In this document: piece by piece, positions 1-14,100 of the stretch
Numbering within the stretch: position 1 is the first letter of the stretch
Layout: the number at the start of each line of letters is the position of its first letter
Source of the DNA: Agriotes lineatus
Lineage: Eukaryota; Arthropoda; Insecta; Coleoptera; Elateridae
Reading direction: 5' to 3'
Assembly (NCBI GenBank): GCA_940337035.1
Contig: CALNHX010000270.1
Span: forward strand, 62,001-126,000
Length of the DNA: 64,000 nucleotides
Notes under the pieces: model-generated
Databases searched by the model: none
Seen by the model: only the letters and a program-made list of their open reading frames with translations
Told to the model about the DNA's origin: nothing
Translations under genes and position numbers: made by a program

Positions 1-884
1 TTATTCGTTATTGTTGCCTTTTATTATTATCATATTTCTAATTATTATTAATGTTACTGTTATTAATTTTAAGGATTGTTGAAAATATCTAGGTGGTTTT
101 GTAGCTAAATATAATCTTGCCCATTTTCTCAGGGGATTAGGTATATTAGCTTTCCTACCTAACCTCCCTCCTTATTTGGGGGGGGGGGGGTTGGCATTAA
201 TATTAGGATCTAGTAGCCTTGTGGTCATTAAGACGCTACGATCGAAATTATCTTGAAGTATTAACAGGCATTCTAATTCTGTGATTCAAGTTCAAGTGAT
301 ACTTTCTATAAATTAAGAGATTACTTACGCATAACCCATATGCAGTCATACCCTTAATAGTACTATCATGTCATGGGAAAATAATACCAATTCAGTTTCG
401 TTATCGCATAAATGAGCATATTCTGTCAAGGACTGAAGAAATGAGTGATTTAGAAGTAATGTTCGACGCTAAACTAAGTTTTAACATGCATGTAAATAGA
501 ACAACATCTGATGCATATAAAACCTTGAGGTTTTGTCATTCGAAACACTCGTCGTTTTAGAAACATTGCATTGCCGGTATTAATAGCATGTTTTTTGCTT
601 TAGTAAAAACTAAACTAGAATGTTTTTCCAAAGTATGGAACACAATATAGGCATCATATATATATAAACAACGAGTTGAAAGAGTTCAAAAAATGTACCT
701 AAAATTTCTGTATGTTAAAATAACCGGAATATATCAATATTTACTGTCGTATAAAGACTTACTTGAATAACTTAGTTTTTCAACACTTCTTGACAGGAGA
801 TACTTCAATGATCTATTATTTACTTATAAACTGATACATAATTTAATGCATATAAGTCCGCATTTCTAAAGTAAAATTTAGTTT
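1..884. other. AT-rich intergenic DNA, no gene seen
   Basis: No reading frame with coding character was found on either strand. The only notable feature is a run of 12 G from 179 to 190, which interrupts otherwise AT-rich sequence. Confidence 0.5.
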
Positions 885-1073
885 CTATAGTATGATCTAA
901 AATTATTTTCAACAATTTTGGCTATGGAATATTTCCTAAGTTATGAATCCAACTATAACTCACTTAAAATCAAATGTCAAGTTTGACATTTAAGTAGAAA
1001 TGTAGTTGCATTCATAAATAGGGAAATATTCCATAGCAATACTAGATGAAAATATTGTTTTATCATACTTTAG
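885..1073. repeat. palindromic MITE-like element
   Basis: The stretch is an imperfect palindrome centred near 980. The left half (GCTATGGAATATTTCC and flanks) matches the reverse complement of the right half, from a shared TAGTATGAT-like outer segment to the central TGTCAAGTTTGACA. There is no coding capacity. Size and symmetry fit a miniature inverted-repeat element; the superfamily is not evident because no target duplication stands out. Confidence 0.6.
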
Positions 1074-1352
1074 TTCCACGTATTGCTTGTAGAAATGTAT
1101 CTGTTTTTTATGTTTAAATGACTAAAAATAATATGTTGCATTTTCCCTCCGTAAATCGAATATGTGATGGTTATAATAAAATGCATAGTAAATTAGATGT
1201 AGTTGATCAATTTTTTACTAATTTTAAAACAACCACAAACTCTTTAAATCGCCGAATTCTTAATATTTTTATCTTATTGTTGAACATATTAAGAATATGG
1301 CTCTCTTCCGCTTTGTCACAAAAATATATTTATATTATGATTTACATGTACC

Positions 1353-3519
1353 GGGTGGCCAATTAAGAAAGGCACTCGTCCCTATCTCAAAAATTAATGG
1401 TCGTAAAGACTTGGGGTAAAAAAATGTATGACTAGAGCGGCCAAGAGAAAATGCTGGAATTTTATTTTAAGTTTCTAGAATGGCCGCCAGGGGGCGTAAT
1501 CGCACTCTTGAATTATAAATCCCGTTTTTTGAGAAATTATCTTTTACTACAGATAGCTAAAATAGACTCCGTTTTAAAGCTGAGATAAATTCGATTCTTC
1601 TTTATTAAATGCTTTTTGCTCTATCTCTTAAGTGAAAGTGGTGGGAGGTGTTTGAACATGTTAGGAAACAAATGTCAATAACTTCAAAATGGCTGAACGA
1701 ATTTTATCAAACTTGGAGTCGTTGAAAAGGGCTTTTCTTAGGCTATCAACGTTGCTTTGAGCGGACTGATTTAAATTGCTTGTCTCGCCGGTAGAGGGTG
1801 TTTTGCGACAACACTACAGATGAAATGAATTTTCTCAAAAAAATTAAATGCAACGATATCACTTTTATTGCAACAAAAGATAGCCAATTAAGGGTCTAAC
1901 ACGCTAGTGAAAACCGCATTTTCATATTTCATTCCTAACCTAAAATATCAGTAAAAGAAATTAAAACTAGAAATATTATCGCATCTTTGGGAATATTTTT
2001 AGTATACCTGCCATTATTAAATCCTAATTATCGTTTTTTTAGCAAAATATATATATAAATTTACTGTTAAAATACCAACATTATATTTAAAATGTCAATA
2101 ATAATGAATACTCATTCAAAATGGTTGAATATTGCCCTTCTGTCCACACGAAATTCGAAATTTTTAAAATCCAAGTGTGCTTTGAAAAACAAAATAGCAA
2201 AAATTATTATGGTGGTGTTTAAGTGTCAATCATATTAAAATTGTAGCTATTTATAGTGTATTCTGGTGGCCTTATTTGTAAAAAAATGCGTTTTTCTACT
2301 CATGACATTGAAATCAGTCATTTTGACATTGATTCCTGTGGTTGAAATTGCATTTCAACCACTAGAGATTGAAATGCTCTGACTACCGGGATTTAAAACT
2401 GTTTGACATTCAATTGGTGACAAGAGAAATGTCACTTTATGTTTATTTTTTGTGCATTAAGTTGTTAAAATGATTGAAAATTCGTAGAAAAAATAGTATA
2501 TGTAACTCGTGGCTGATAAAATTTCAACGTCTCGAGATACTTTTTTCACCTCGCTTCTCTCGTTGAAAAAAAAACGCTCTCAAAGTTGAAATTTTATTTC
2601 AACCACTTGTCCCATAATATACTATTTCCACCTGCAGAAGTGTTTGATATGTTTCGTGTTTATTTTCAAAACAATTAAAACGCAACTGTTTCTGTTAGAA
2701 TCTATTCGATGGAGTATCCTGATAGGCGCGTGTGAACAGAAGAGCAATATTCAATCATATTGAATGAGTATGAATTATTATTGACATTTTAAATATAATG
2801 TTGGTATTTCAACATATATATATATATTACTAAAAGAACGGTAATTAGGATTTAATAATGGCAGGTATACTGAAAATATTCCCAAAGATGCGACATTATT
2901 TCGAGTTTTAACTTCTTTTACTGATATTTTAGATTAGGAATGAAATATCGAATTGCGGTTTTCACTAGCGTGTTAGACCCTTATTTGGCTATATTTTGTT
3001 GCAATAAAAGTTATATCGTTGCATTTAATTTTTTTGAGAAACTCTATTTTATTTGTAGTGTTGTCGCAAAACGCCCTTTAGCGGCAACACAAGTAACCTA
3101 AATCAAGCCGCTGAAGACAGCGTTGATAGCCTAAGAAAAGCCCTTTTCAACGACTCCAAGTTTGACAAAATCCGGTCAGCCATTTTGAAGTTATTGACAT
3201 TTATTTCCGAAAATGTTCGGACACCCCCCACCACTTTCCCTTACAAGATAGAGCATAAAGCATTTAGGGAAAAAGAATAGAAGTTATCTCATCTTTAAAA
3301 CGGTGTTCATTTTAGTTATCTGTAATATAGAGATATTTCTCAATACATAAGATTTAAAATTCAAGAATGAGATTACGCCCCCTGGCGGCCATTCTAGAAA
3401 CCTAAAAATAATTTCCAGCATTTTTTTTTGGCAGCTTTAGTCATAAATTTTTTTACCTCAAGTCTTTAGGACAATTACATTTTGAGATAGGGCCGAGTGT
3501 CCTTCTTAATTGGCCACCC
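1353..3519. mobile_element. long-terminal-inverted-repeat (foldback-like) DNA element
   Basis: Both ends carry GGGTGGCCAATTAAGAA in inverted orientation. Homology between the arms continues for about 800 bases each (about 1353-2150 and 2733-3519), including the shared GCCCCCTGGCGGCCATTCTAG block. The middle 580 bases are not symmetric but contain small hairpins such as TTGAAATTGCATTTCAA. GTAC lies beside both ends, but a clean target duplication is ambiguous. No transposase is visible, so it is non-autonomous. The 82-codon ORF at 1118-1366 is spurious. Confidence 0.7.
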
Positions 3520-4029
3520 GTACAGTATGTGTCATTATTACGTCACATTTACTGCAAATTTAAAATATGTCTGTGCTTGATGTATTGGTTTATCTGGTGG
3601 ATGTTGAGTATGAACTTCAGATATAAAATGCAAAGTGATTTGGTTTCTTTTTGCACCGGCTTATCCACTAAGTAAGCTGTTTTAATTTATTAGTATTGCG
3701 ATACATTAAATACGGAAATATTTCTTAATGTTTACATAAGCAGTAAGAGTATTATTTTTTATTTCATCGTCATAAACTAAGTTTTTTCTTTTTCAATAAT
3801 GCCATTTTATGTTTGTATGTTTAGAATATCATCTCGTAACTCGACGTTATTTGCGATATGCATTTATCTAACCTTTGTAATTTTTTTTCTGTAAAAGTTA
3901 GTATCAATAAATAAATAAAAACAAATAAGACACGGTAAACAAAATTATAGGAACGTCAATTTTTGTACATTATACAGCTTTACTGTGCTATATAAAAGTA
4001 GAAGATATTGCGAATATAACACATGTAGG

Positions 4030-5129
4030 TACTTAAAAAAAACTCAAAGTATCTAAACACAGGGGTTCGCATTTAAATCCAGTTCATGCTACATTAAATT
4101 CTTTTGGTAAAATCTACTGTTCGGCAACTATCGACAATAAATAAAAATTAAATGATCACTTTTATTCAGTGGCAAGGCGTGGGAGTAGAGTTATTCTCGT
4201 TTCCAATGCCTTTCTACCGGCGGGCTTTACAACCGAGCGGTTTATTTTTCTAAAGATTAAACGCTTCGGATAAAAATGTGCTTTATGTATTGAACAAACA
4301 GCAGGCAACATGGTTTAACTCAAAAACTTAAGAAAAAGTGAGTAGACTTACACGTTTAAGACCTGCAATTTGCTTAGAAGTAGTTTGCTAAAAAACCCAC
4401 TCTGCTTAATTCCTTAATTATTTTATAATATAATCTGCTTGTTACTGCTAAGACAAAAACATCTTCATATTTAAAGCACGTGGAATGTCCAACGTATTAG
4501 TTAAATTTGTAGGACCTCCAAAGAGTTGTTTGGTAATGAATGGCGAGCATTATTCAAAACTGTCAAAACAGATGTTCATAAAAATGCAGTAGCGTAGTCT
4601 CATTTTTGTAAGCTTTCATCACTCTTATAAATAAACTTCAATTTTTTAAATGTAAATATAATACAAGTACTACGATGTGAACAAGCAGAGTTGTGTAGAA
4701 ATATGCTCTGCTGCCAAGTTATAAAATATTTAACTTGGCGTATTCCAGGAGCGTGCAGATTTGTATTAAAATAAGTGGTATTGCTAGCAATTATACCGGA
4801 AGGTGCAATAAAAAGTATTCAAACCCAGCACTTCACAGACAAGTTTTAAAAAACAGTCATTTCAAAAAAATTTACGAATGCAGCTAAGTTGACTGTACAA
4901 ATCGTTCACTAGATTACATATTTTATTATCTGGCTTTTCTTAAAATAACTTCGAGGCAATAATGGTTTTTCGACAGAGCGAGATTTAATTATGCGTGTTT
5001 TAAGTAGCTTCGGAAACTGCTGCAATTTTGCCGCATTGCGGCTTCGGCCATGGTTTGCGCAAGTTGACTTACGCAGCCTCGCAAAGCAAGCTAACCCCCA
5101 GGGAAATTTTGCCTTTTCAGCCCTGAGAC
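4030..5129 (+). promoter_or_regulatory. 5' flank of gene A, duplicated upstream of gene C
   Basis: This block aligns with 44700-45765 upstream of gene C, for example ACTGTTCGGCAACTATCGAC and AATGATCACTTTTATTCAGT near 4120-4160. It should include promoter and 5' UTR sequence. A conserved segment (CTTCGGCCATGGTTTGCGCA, continuing into a TTGACTTACG motif) sits about 60-80 bases before the coding exon. No TATA box can be assigned with confidence. Confidence 0.55.
5107..5120 (+). promoter_or_regulatory. probable 3' splice site of a 5' UTR intron, gene A
   Basis: TTTTGCCTTTTCAG is a pyrimidine tract plus AG, placed 9 bases before the start codon. It is conserved before gene C. An in-frame TGA two codons before the ATG means the upstream exon would be non-coding. 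The donor and first exon were not located. Confidence 0.5.
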
Positions 5130-8100
5130 ATGTGTGACGTGTTTGTTGACAACGAACCGTACTACCCGGGACAAGCAGTGAGTGGAAGGGTTGAATGTCT
5201 CTTTACTACGGAGACGAAAATCAAAAGTAAGAGTTGTGCTTTTCATGCAATTTTATTCTAATTATGCCCTTCTAGGCGTACAGGTTCTGTTCGAAGGGAA
5301 TGGACATGTGCAGTTTGGTACGAAAAATCCCATTGTTAAGGATGAACGATACTGCTGCATTCAGATCGACGTGACCAAAAGTAAGAAATATGAAAAATAA
5401 CAACTCTACTTAAGGATACATACATTTAACAATTTAAGGTCATTCGCTTAGTATAATTGATCAGGTATTCTAAAGATATTAAACCCAGAAACCATCGAAA
5501 TAGTTGTAGGCTACATTGCACAATTTAATTTGGTTTTCCTTGGGTAAATGACATTTAATATTTTAACATTGCTGTAAAAACATTCGTCTTTAACTGAAGA
5601 TAATGAATGTACTTTCAATTCAACTTGACCACAAGTAAGAAGCATCAGTAAGTAGTAACCCTACCAAAGGTTACGTAAATATAACAATCTAAAGTCATTC
5701 TTTTAGAATGATCATGGAAAATGCTTCCCCTTGTTTTTCTGGTTTTTTATAGGCAAATTTGCCTGTTTCTTCTTTGTCTTTGCTTGTCTTTAATTGTTTG
5801 AAACATTGTCACGTGTTCGACATCTTTCATGTATTCATTCCCTTCAGTTTAGAGCTCATTCATGGATGTTATTTATTCTTCACGCTCTTCTGACTTTTCG
5901 CTCATTTCTTTATTCACCAGTATTGTCCCAGCTATCCTATACACTATTTTCACATCAGTTGTTTCTAGTGTTCTTTTGGTTCTTGATCTTTTGGATCGGG
6001 TTGACAATTCTGGACTTTGATTATACCATAGGTATGCTGCTGTTCTCTTCGCCTTTGCAGCTTTGCCCCTCCAACTCAACATCATCATAATCAAATATCC
6101 ATATACCGTCCATGATGATGTCGAAGAGGACCGGAGAGAGAGTCTCTCTGACGGACGCCGCTGTTTACAGGTATTTGTTCACTCAGTTCAGTCGTTTATT
6201 TATGCTTGGATCTTGTTTGCCAAATAAATGTTTTCAATTGTTTTGCTAATGTTGCGGAATATTTGCTTTTCATAAATTTCTAGTTGTATTTGGTCGAATT
6301 TGCAGTTATTTGGCTTATGATAAACACAGCATTAGTACAAGACCTTCCTGGCCTGAAACCTTATTTTTTATTTGGTAATTTATTTTGTTTGTTATAATCT
6401 TCAAGGTTAGCTGTAGGAAGGTACTAAGAACATTTATTTGTCTGTAGTTTGCTGGTATTTGTTCGTCGCCCCATTCGAACGATAGGATTGTGGTGCTTGT
6501 TAGCCATTCATCTCGAATTCTATGTTGGAAGACGATTTAGCAGATTAAAGTTATTAACTGTTGGTTTAGGCTTTAGGCGATCTCCACCGTATATGGATAG
6601 CTCCTTCGTAATATCGTTTTGGCCTAGGCCTTTTCTGTTCTTCAGTTTTTCAAGTGCTGGTTCTACATTTTTTTTAATACATCATCGCTAAACAATATTT
6701 CTGCTGTGTTTGATTCAGCTTCAGTCTTTTTTTCTTGTAGAATTCCTTTAGATATTCGACCCAGGTTTTTTTTTGTTAAGTGAGTACCGATGAGCTCTTC
6801 TGCTTCTGTCTCTGATTTCTGATTAAAGACCACATCAGTTCCTGAAGTCCACAGAAGAATGTTTCCATATTCTTTGAGAAAATAACCTAATCCCCCTCTC
6901 CTGGGTCTGTATCCCCTAAAGTTTCTACCCCTTTTTTCGATTCGAAACTTCGTCAATAAGAGCAGGTATTGTTCTGCCTGTAATTTTAGTCGACCCAATG
7001 CGTAAGTAACTGGCAGTGTGCACGTTTACTCTCGGCTTTTCTCATTATTGACACGTTAGTTTGACGTTGTTCGTGTGTATCGATTTTATCTTGCATATAT
7101 CCCTCATAAGCTTTTAAAGTCTGCCCTGCCATATATTTTAAGACCAAAGTAAAGATATTTGCTCTTAGATTGTATAATTTTGTTAGATTTCGATTTCTAC
7201 GCTAATTCGAGCCACAATCATTTAGAATCTCCTTCGTTGCATAACGGACTAGAAGTAATATAGATTCGGTATATACAAATGTTTCATTCAAGTACCGTTT
7301 ATTGTTAATTGATTCTTTGGCATTGCACTGCTTTGAATTTCAAGTATTAGTGTCATTGTTTGTAGTAGATGTTACTAATAGGAGATCGCTGGTCTCCAGC
7401 GTCAGACACCAAATAATACTTATGGATTGGAAAGAATAGCCTTGCAGATGTGATGGTTTATTAATTGCACTAAGTCTTTTTATATACAATACATTTCTTT
7501 ACATACTAGGTGTAAAGAAATGTTAACCAAAATTGATGACTTAATTATTAAATTGACACGAAACGAATTATTATTAATAAACGGCGCAATTTATTTATAC
7601 GTTGTAAATGGAATATATTAAATAATGTTGTGTAATACTAAGAGGCAATTCAGTACTCGTACCTACCAAAAATGCTAACTCGCTATTGTAGCACATTCTT
7701 GAGCTAATTAAATGAAATTATTTAGTAAGACATTATAGATGAACTAGCAGTCAAGTGAGACAAATGTCTCATTTAATAAAACAAAAAAGACCGTTTTGCA
7801 AATAAAACGCGTATTCACCACACGTGCATATATGACGTCATTGTTGGTAGCAAACTACCAGTCGCATTCGCCTTGATAAAATTTGCCTAGAATCTAACCT
7901 AAAAAGTTAGGATTAGGGAAAATAATTAGTGTTAAGAGACTGAAATTCGGTTCCTGACCTGACATGACCATTCCAAACATATAACTTTAATAACTTTTTT
8001 CTCTATCTCTTACGGTTTGGCTGCTGAAACAGCGTCCCAGACAGACAAAACAGCGACTCGGACAGACACGTCTATTAGATAAAGGATGTTTAACTAGATT

Positions 8101-11100
8101 AAACAGATATTTAAATAATATTTAAATAAATACATTAAATGGCAACTCCAGTCAAGGTTTAACTCATATTGAAAATAGCTTTTCTGCAACAGTAAAATTG
8201 TATTTTGTATTTTATTCTTGTTACTTCGTGTAAATACTAGCTCCAGTCATCGACAGTGGTATACCATCTACGATTTTTATATACAAAACTGTGATGCAAA
8301 CATTTAAGTAAATTATAATTTATTATACACTGCATATTACGTAAATGATATTGAATAGTAACAAGAGCTCTTGTTTTTTTCAATTTGTATTATATTCGAT
8401 TGATCTTTAAATTTGATGTAATGTGATTAGCCCTTTTTTAAGTTGTAATTCATATCTTGCATAATTCCGTAGATGACTTAAAGTAAATGTTAAGTTTTTT
8501 TAGTGGAGTTTCAAATGTTTCTAGCACACATGTGTCTTCTTGTGAATTCTGTCGTTCTTGTCAATTCTGCTAAAAAAAATTCCAGATGACATATTATTAA
8601 ACTTTTAGGTAGTGATGAGCTTATTCGAATGAAAAATAACCGGTTATCCGGTTATTGAAATAACCTCTGTAACTCGGTTTTCGTTCCAAGTATTTGAACG
8701 ACAAATAACCTCATCTTGATACGTACTACGTGCCGTATCTCAGCGACCTGCGAGTGATCGAAATTCTGTAAATAATACGTCATTCAGAACCATAAGCAAG
8801 GCAGATTGTACTGATTGTCCCAAGTGAGGCTCGCGACTGCTTATTGATGTTATTAACACATTTGAGACTCCCAGTCAACCAGTTAAATTTATGGGGCCGT
8901 TTCTATTAAAGATAACGCTCTGCTGAGTATAAGATTTGCCGAAGCTGTGTTGGTATTAATTTATAACGGCCTAAATGTTTGCTTCGAAACGCTGTTGATT
9001 ATGCCTAATAAGGGATAAACAGAAAGCGAAATAAGATTTTCCAATATCGTAACAGATTTATATAATTTTTAATAACGGAGCAGTCGATGCCCATCGTTTT
9101 CATATGATATGAACGTGGGACAAGAAGTGGATTTCGATGTTTAAAATTTTAAGTGTGCGTCCTTAGAACCGCGGAAGGCTGAACGTAGATAAATTATGGA
9201 TTCTAAAATATACTGGTATGATGTGCAAGCGAAAAGGGAAGGGTGGCTACTAGAGAATTTTAGAAACTAAAAATAGATTCAATAGATACTTTGTATTCGC
9301 ATATTTATAATTTCTTTATGATTAGTATTGATATAGCTATTCTCAACGGTTTAAACTCCTTAGAAATCAAATAAAAATCATTTATACAATTATTACAATT
9401 AACGATTAACTGAGTTCCTCTGCTATCTGCAAGTTACGGTGCCGATGCAGATGACGGTGAACCGCCAACCGGCAAACCGGCAACCGGCGAAACCGAAACG
9501 AATCGAGAGCCAAAATTTATTCGAATGATTATTCAAATAATTATTCGGTTATTAATATCATTCGAATGCAAATAATTCGGTTATGAAAATTGTCCGGTTA
9601 TGCCCATCACTACTTTTAGGTATTCAATATAATGTAGGTTTTAATAAATCAGTAAATTCGCAAAAAGTCTTTAGCAAACGATACAATTTGCGTTTTGATT
9701 TAACTTTTTTGTTATAAAACGTCACTAAACCTTTAAATAACAATTACTGTTTTCTATCATAAAAATGCAGTCAAATCTTCGTTTAATGAAGACGCTAAAT
9801 CATAGATAAGACTTCTTGAGCAAAGTACTTGATGGTTTATTCTATTTTAAAACATATAATTAATTCCAATAGCGAATAAAAATATATTTTCACAGAAAGT
9901 ATCAATTCCGAAACAGAATTTCTGTGCGATGTGTACTTGAAAATTGAGAATTCTAATCAAATTAATGTTGGGCACTGAAACTACCCCTACGACCGTAAGA
10001 AAGTAATGTGGTTGTGGTGATAGCCACATTACCCAGGACGCCATTAAATATATGCTATTAGTGAGTATCATGAGTAAGCAATGTTATATGTACATTGGTC
10101 TAAAACAGTTCCTTGAAATAGTATATTATGATCGGTAAGTGCCGAAAAAAAGAAGAACGAGGCTCGACGGGCCAAATTTTGTTATTTGTTGAGGACTGCT
10201 CCAGTAAGGCACTTAACTATAGAGTCACGTGTAAACATTTCTTGTGCTATCAACTAATAAAAATAAAAATACCGTTGAATATTACAAGTATCGATTGTCT
10301 AAATAAAGTACGTGATGGTTGTTTCAATAGTAACTAAATACAAAACAATGTCCTATAACAGTCCTTGGGCCGTTATATTCATAACGGGATTGCTACTTTG
10401 TTGTTGTCGTATCAACCAGCAAGGATACGGAAAGTTGACCTTATTGTCACACATAGTAAACTCAAAAACAAGTAAAAATGGGTTGACAACTCAAAAAGAA
10501 ATTATTATTGTTAGTTAGTTATATCCCATATAAATTACCCTGTAATATGTTTTATAATAAATACATTCAGAATGTCATTGGTTAGCTTTAACACTACAAA
10601 AATGCCGAAACTGTGTCGAATTGTCTGACAACTGTCAAAAACCTGGTCCCTATGTGCTTGTACATTATTTATTAGAGCTGAGTAAGCAAGACTTTTCATA
10701 TGTAAATGAGGGTGAAAAAATTACGTTATCCACTGAGGCTCATTGCCAGTGAAGAGGTTATTTCTGGGTTAAGTAAATCATAACCGATGTGGGCAATAAT
10801 AACATCTATTTTTATTTTAACACACATAAAATAAACATACACGAACATACATGTAGCAATAGTACCTACATTTATATAAAGAGTCCGAAACTGCGAGAAC
10901 TGTAGTTGAGCAAACGGCAGGATCTCTCTCTCGTGAAGAATACTCAACCGAGGTTTTTGATCTGGAATCTGACCAGAATCCTTCACCTTGTTCAAAGTAA
11001 ACAAATTGGATACGCAATGCTTGCTCGTGTCTTCTCGTCTAGTTCTATACTTCTTGTATACACAAGAAGTAAGTAAGTAAGGGCGTTTCATTCCACACGT

Positions 11101-14100
11101 AGGAATATGGCCTGAGATGCGAAAGGCCGCGGCCGCCGAGATATCTCTTTCAGAAACCTAGGCATCTACCATACCTATAACGGCGTACTGGGTAATGTGG
11201 TTATCACGCCTTCGACGACTGCCTTACTTTCCCTACTTCTACAAATTGGTTTTCGTATCCAATTTTTAAAGCTACTGGGTGGGCCGCCTGCCAGTTGCAC
11301 TTACACGAGATGTGACTGCTGCGTACTACTAGGGATTATAATGTTTCATGTTCACTGTTCACCTAATAGAAACTCTAAACCTCGCACATCACATTTTTTG
11401 CTTCCTGGCACGGTTGCGTCAAACCTTGATGGGACTCTGACGGCCGATGGCCCGGTGGGAATGCAGACCTGGAGTGGCATTTGACTCCATTGTTTTCTAA
11501 AGAGAGCTCCTGCAGCTGTGCGTTTTTACACTCGGATTGCGCCTTTGAGATAGCGTAATTGAGCAGGGTTTACTGCGAGTTTTTATTATCCGGAAAGGGT
11601 TGAACGCACGTCCGCTGTGCCGACTCAGAATCCTCGTAGTTTTATTTTTCTGCACTTTTCTCTGGACAATGTATTTCGAATGGCTGAACCCTTTTGAACC
11701 CTTTGACACTTTATTGGTATCTATTGTATGACTTCTGCGACAAATTTATATCACACGTGTTGACAAGTTTGCTGAAACTGCGCCAAAAGAGAAATGTGTT
11801 GAGTCATATTTGTATCTAATATATTTTACTTATTTTAGAGTGCAGAATACGTATATATATTTTTGCCCAATCTCTTAGTACCACTCTGCACATACCAAAT
11901 GCCGACTTACACAAGGTAGTCTTGGGATTTCAATGTTAAATATCTAATATTAAGTTATATCACATTCTATCAGTTATTAAGGAATTAAACACCAACAATA
12001 AAACATACATACAGACTGATAACGGGTTAACGAAAAAGATACCAGTACTATCAGATATAAGACAAGGCGATAGCCTCAGCCCAATATTATTCAAGGTTAC
12101 CATGGACGAAATTATCAAGGAGGTAAAAACCGCTGGCAATGGGTATCAAATAGGAAATGAACAAATCAGAGTAATATGTTACGCCGATGATGCTGTGATA
12201 ATATTTGAAGACGAAGACAACCTACAAAGATTGTTATATAAATTCGAAACAACGGCAAAAAAGTTCAACATGACTATCTCCATTCAGAAAACACAGTCTC
12301 TCACAGCCTCCAAGGAACCAAGAAGATGTAAACTAGCCGTATACAACCAAAGTGTGGAGCAAGTGATGCATTTTAAATACTTGGGGGCCAATATAACAAG
12401 CAGCATAAATTTAAAGACTGAAGTACAAGAGCAGACAACCAAATCAGCTATGATATCAGGTTATCTACACGATGTAATATGAAGGAATAAACACACGAAC
12501 ACACAAAGCAAAGTCAGAATTTATAAGACATGTGTGAGGCCTATTATGACATATGATACGGAGACAAGAGCAGAAACTGCAATCACAAAACGTCTTCTAA
12601 GAACAACCGAGATGAAGACATTGAGATCAATAACAGGCTATACTTTGGGAGATAGACAGAGAAATTAAGACATCAGACGCACATGCGACATCGACGACGT
12701 TGTCAGATGGTCAAGAAGGAGAAGAAGAAAGTGGAGAGACCATGTCAATAGGATGACTGATAATCGACTGGCAAAAATAGCCAAAGAGGGCAAACCCGAC
12801 TCCAAAAGGGCCCCCGGGAAACCACTAAAGCGCTGGCATTAAAGCTGGACATCAGAGTCACAAGACTTATTATAGCGAGGATTTTATTAGTACATACAGG
12901 ACCAAGTCCCAATTTAAGAATAAAAAGAAGAAGAAATTATATGCTCCCCTAATTATTTTAGAGCTTGTATACTACAATTTTATATATTCCACTTTCTGAA
13001 AGTGGAAAAGTTAAATAATTTAAAATTGCTACTTTTAAGATAATCAGTGTTGCATTGAAATTCACATTTGTAAACTATAAACAAGGATGCATAAACACGT
13101 TGTTCTCGACCGTTTACTCATCCAACCATTCTGTATTTTCTGATAGAATTATTACTTATACAATGGGTGACATAATGGGTACCTCTATAGCGAATCTTGG
13201 ATTTGCATTTTTTTTTGCTTTTTCCATTTTATTGTATATGTGCAAATATGCCTGTTTCAGTATGCCCACTATACACACAGTCGTGTGAATGGTTGCATAA
13301 CACACTTGCTTTAGTAGTCAATATTTTTGCATTATAAAAATGAAATATTCGCCAGAAATCATATTCTTGGCAAAGGATTTTATTTTTTCAAGGAATTCTG
13401 TAGGTAGTTATAACATACACATAATTATAATGAAACGTTGAAATGGGAAATCAAGAAATCAAGAATATTTGTTACAGGTGAAATTACTGCCACGACGCCG
13501 ACGCTGGGCTTCAATTTTTTACATGCGAAATTGTATTTACGACATAAAAATAGGCCACAGCCTTAGTTTGATAATCGTAATACGACAAATTGGTAAAATT
13601 CAAGTGTCATTCGCCCCAACTGCGTTATGATGTACCTGTAACGACCTTTTGCTTGCAAATTTCGCATTAAATGCGATTTAAAGATTTGACCCACATATGT
13701 CACTACAATACGAGGCTGTCGAGGTATTTATTTTGGTAAGGTGCTCCCTTATACTCTAAAGTATATGCCAATTGCCTGCTACTTGTTACACCGGGAAAGG
13801 CCGGAAACAAACGCCACCATACGGCTCAATAGGCCGCAACTGTCACCAATGCTATGAATGCCACCCCGAACGCGGGTTGGCGTCCAGGGCCCCGACACCT
13901 AACACTTACTTCCGATGCTCTCGTGAACTGTCTGCCACTTGTTGCTATTTCAGAAAGAGATAGTAGGGTCGATAAGTGAGCTACTTCCGATTGGTCAATT
14001 ATGAAACTCTACTTCTTTGGAGGGTCTTAATTGGCGAGACCTCGCAGGGAGTATATCACTTGAGTTCTGGAAATTTTCTACGCCAAAATGCTGATCTTTC

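Noticed and set aside
1118..1366. 82-codon ORF near the left edge
   Set aside because: AT-rich chance frame ending in the long-inverted-repeat element; no promoter or homology.
10726..11091. 121-codon minus-strand ORF in gene A intron
   Set aside because: No domain; overlaps another frame and runs into a microsatellite and SINE.
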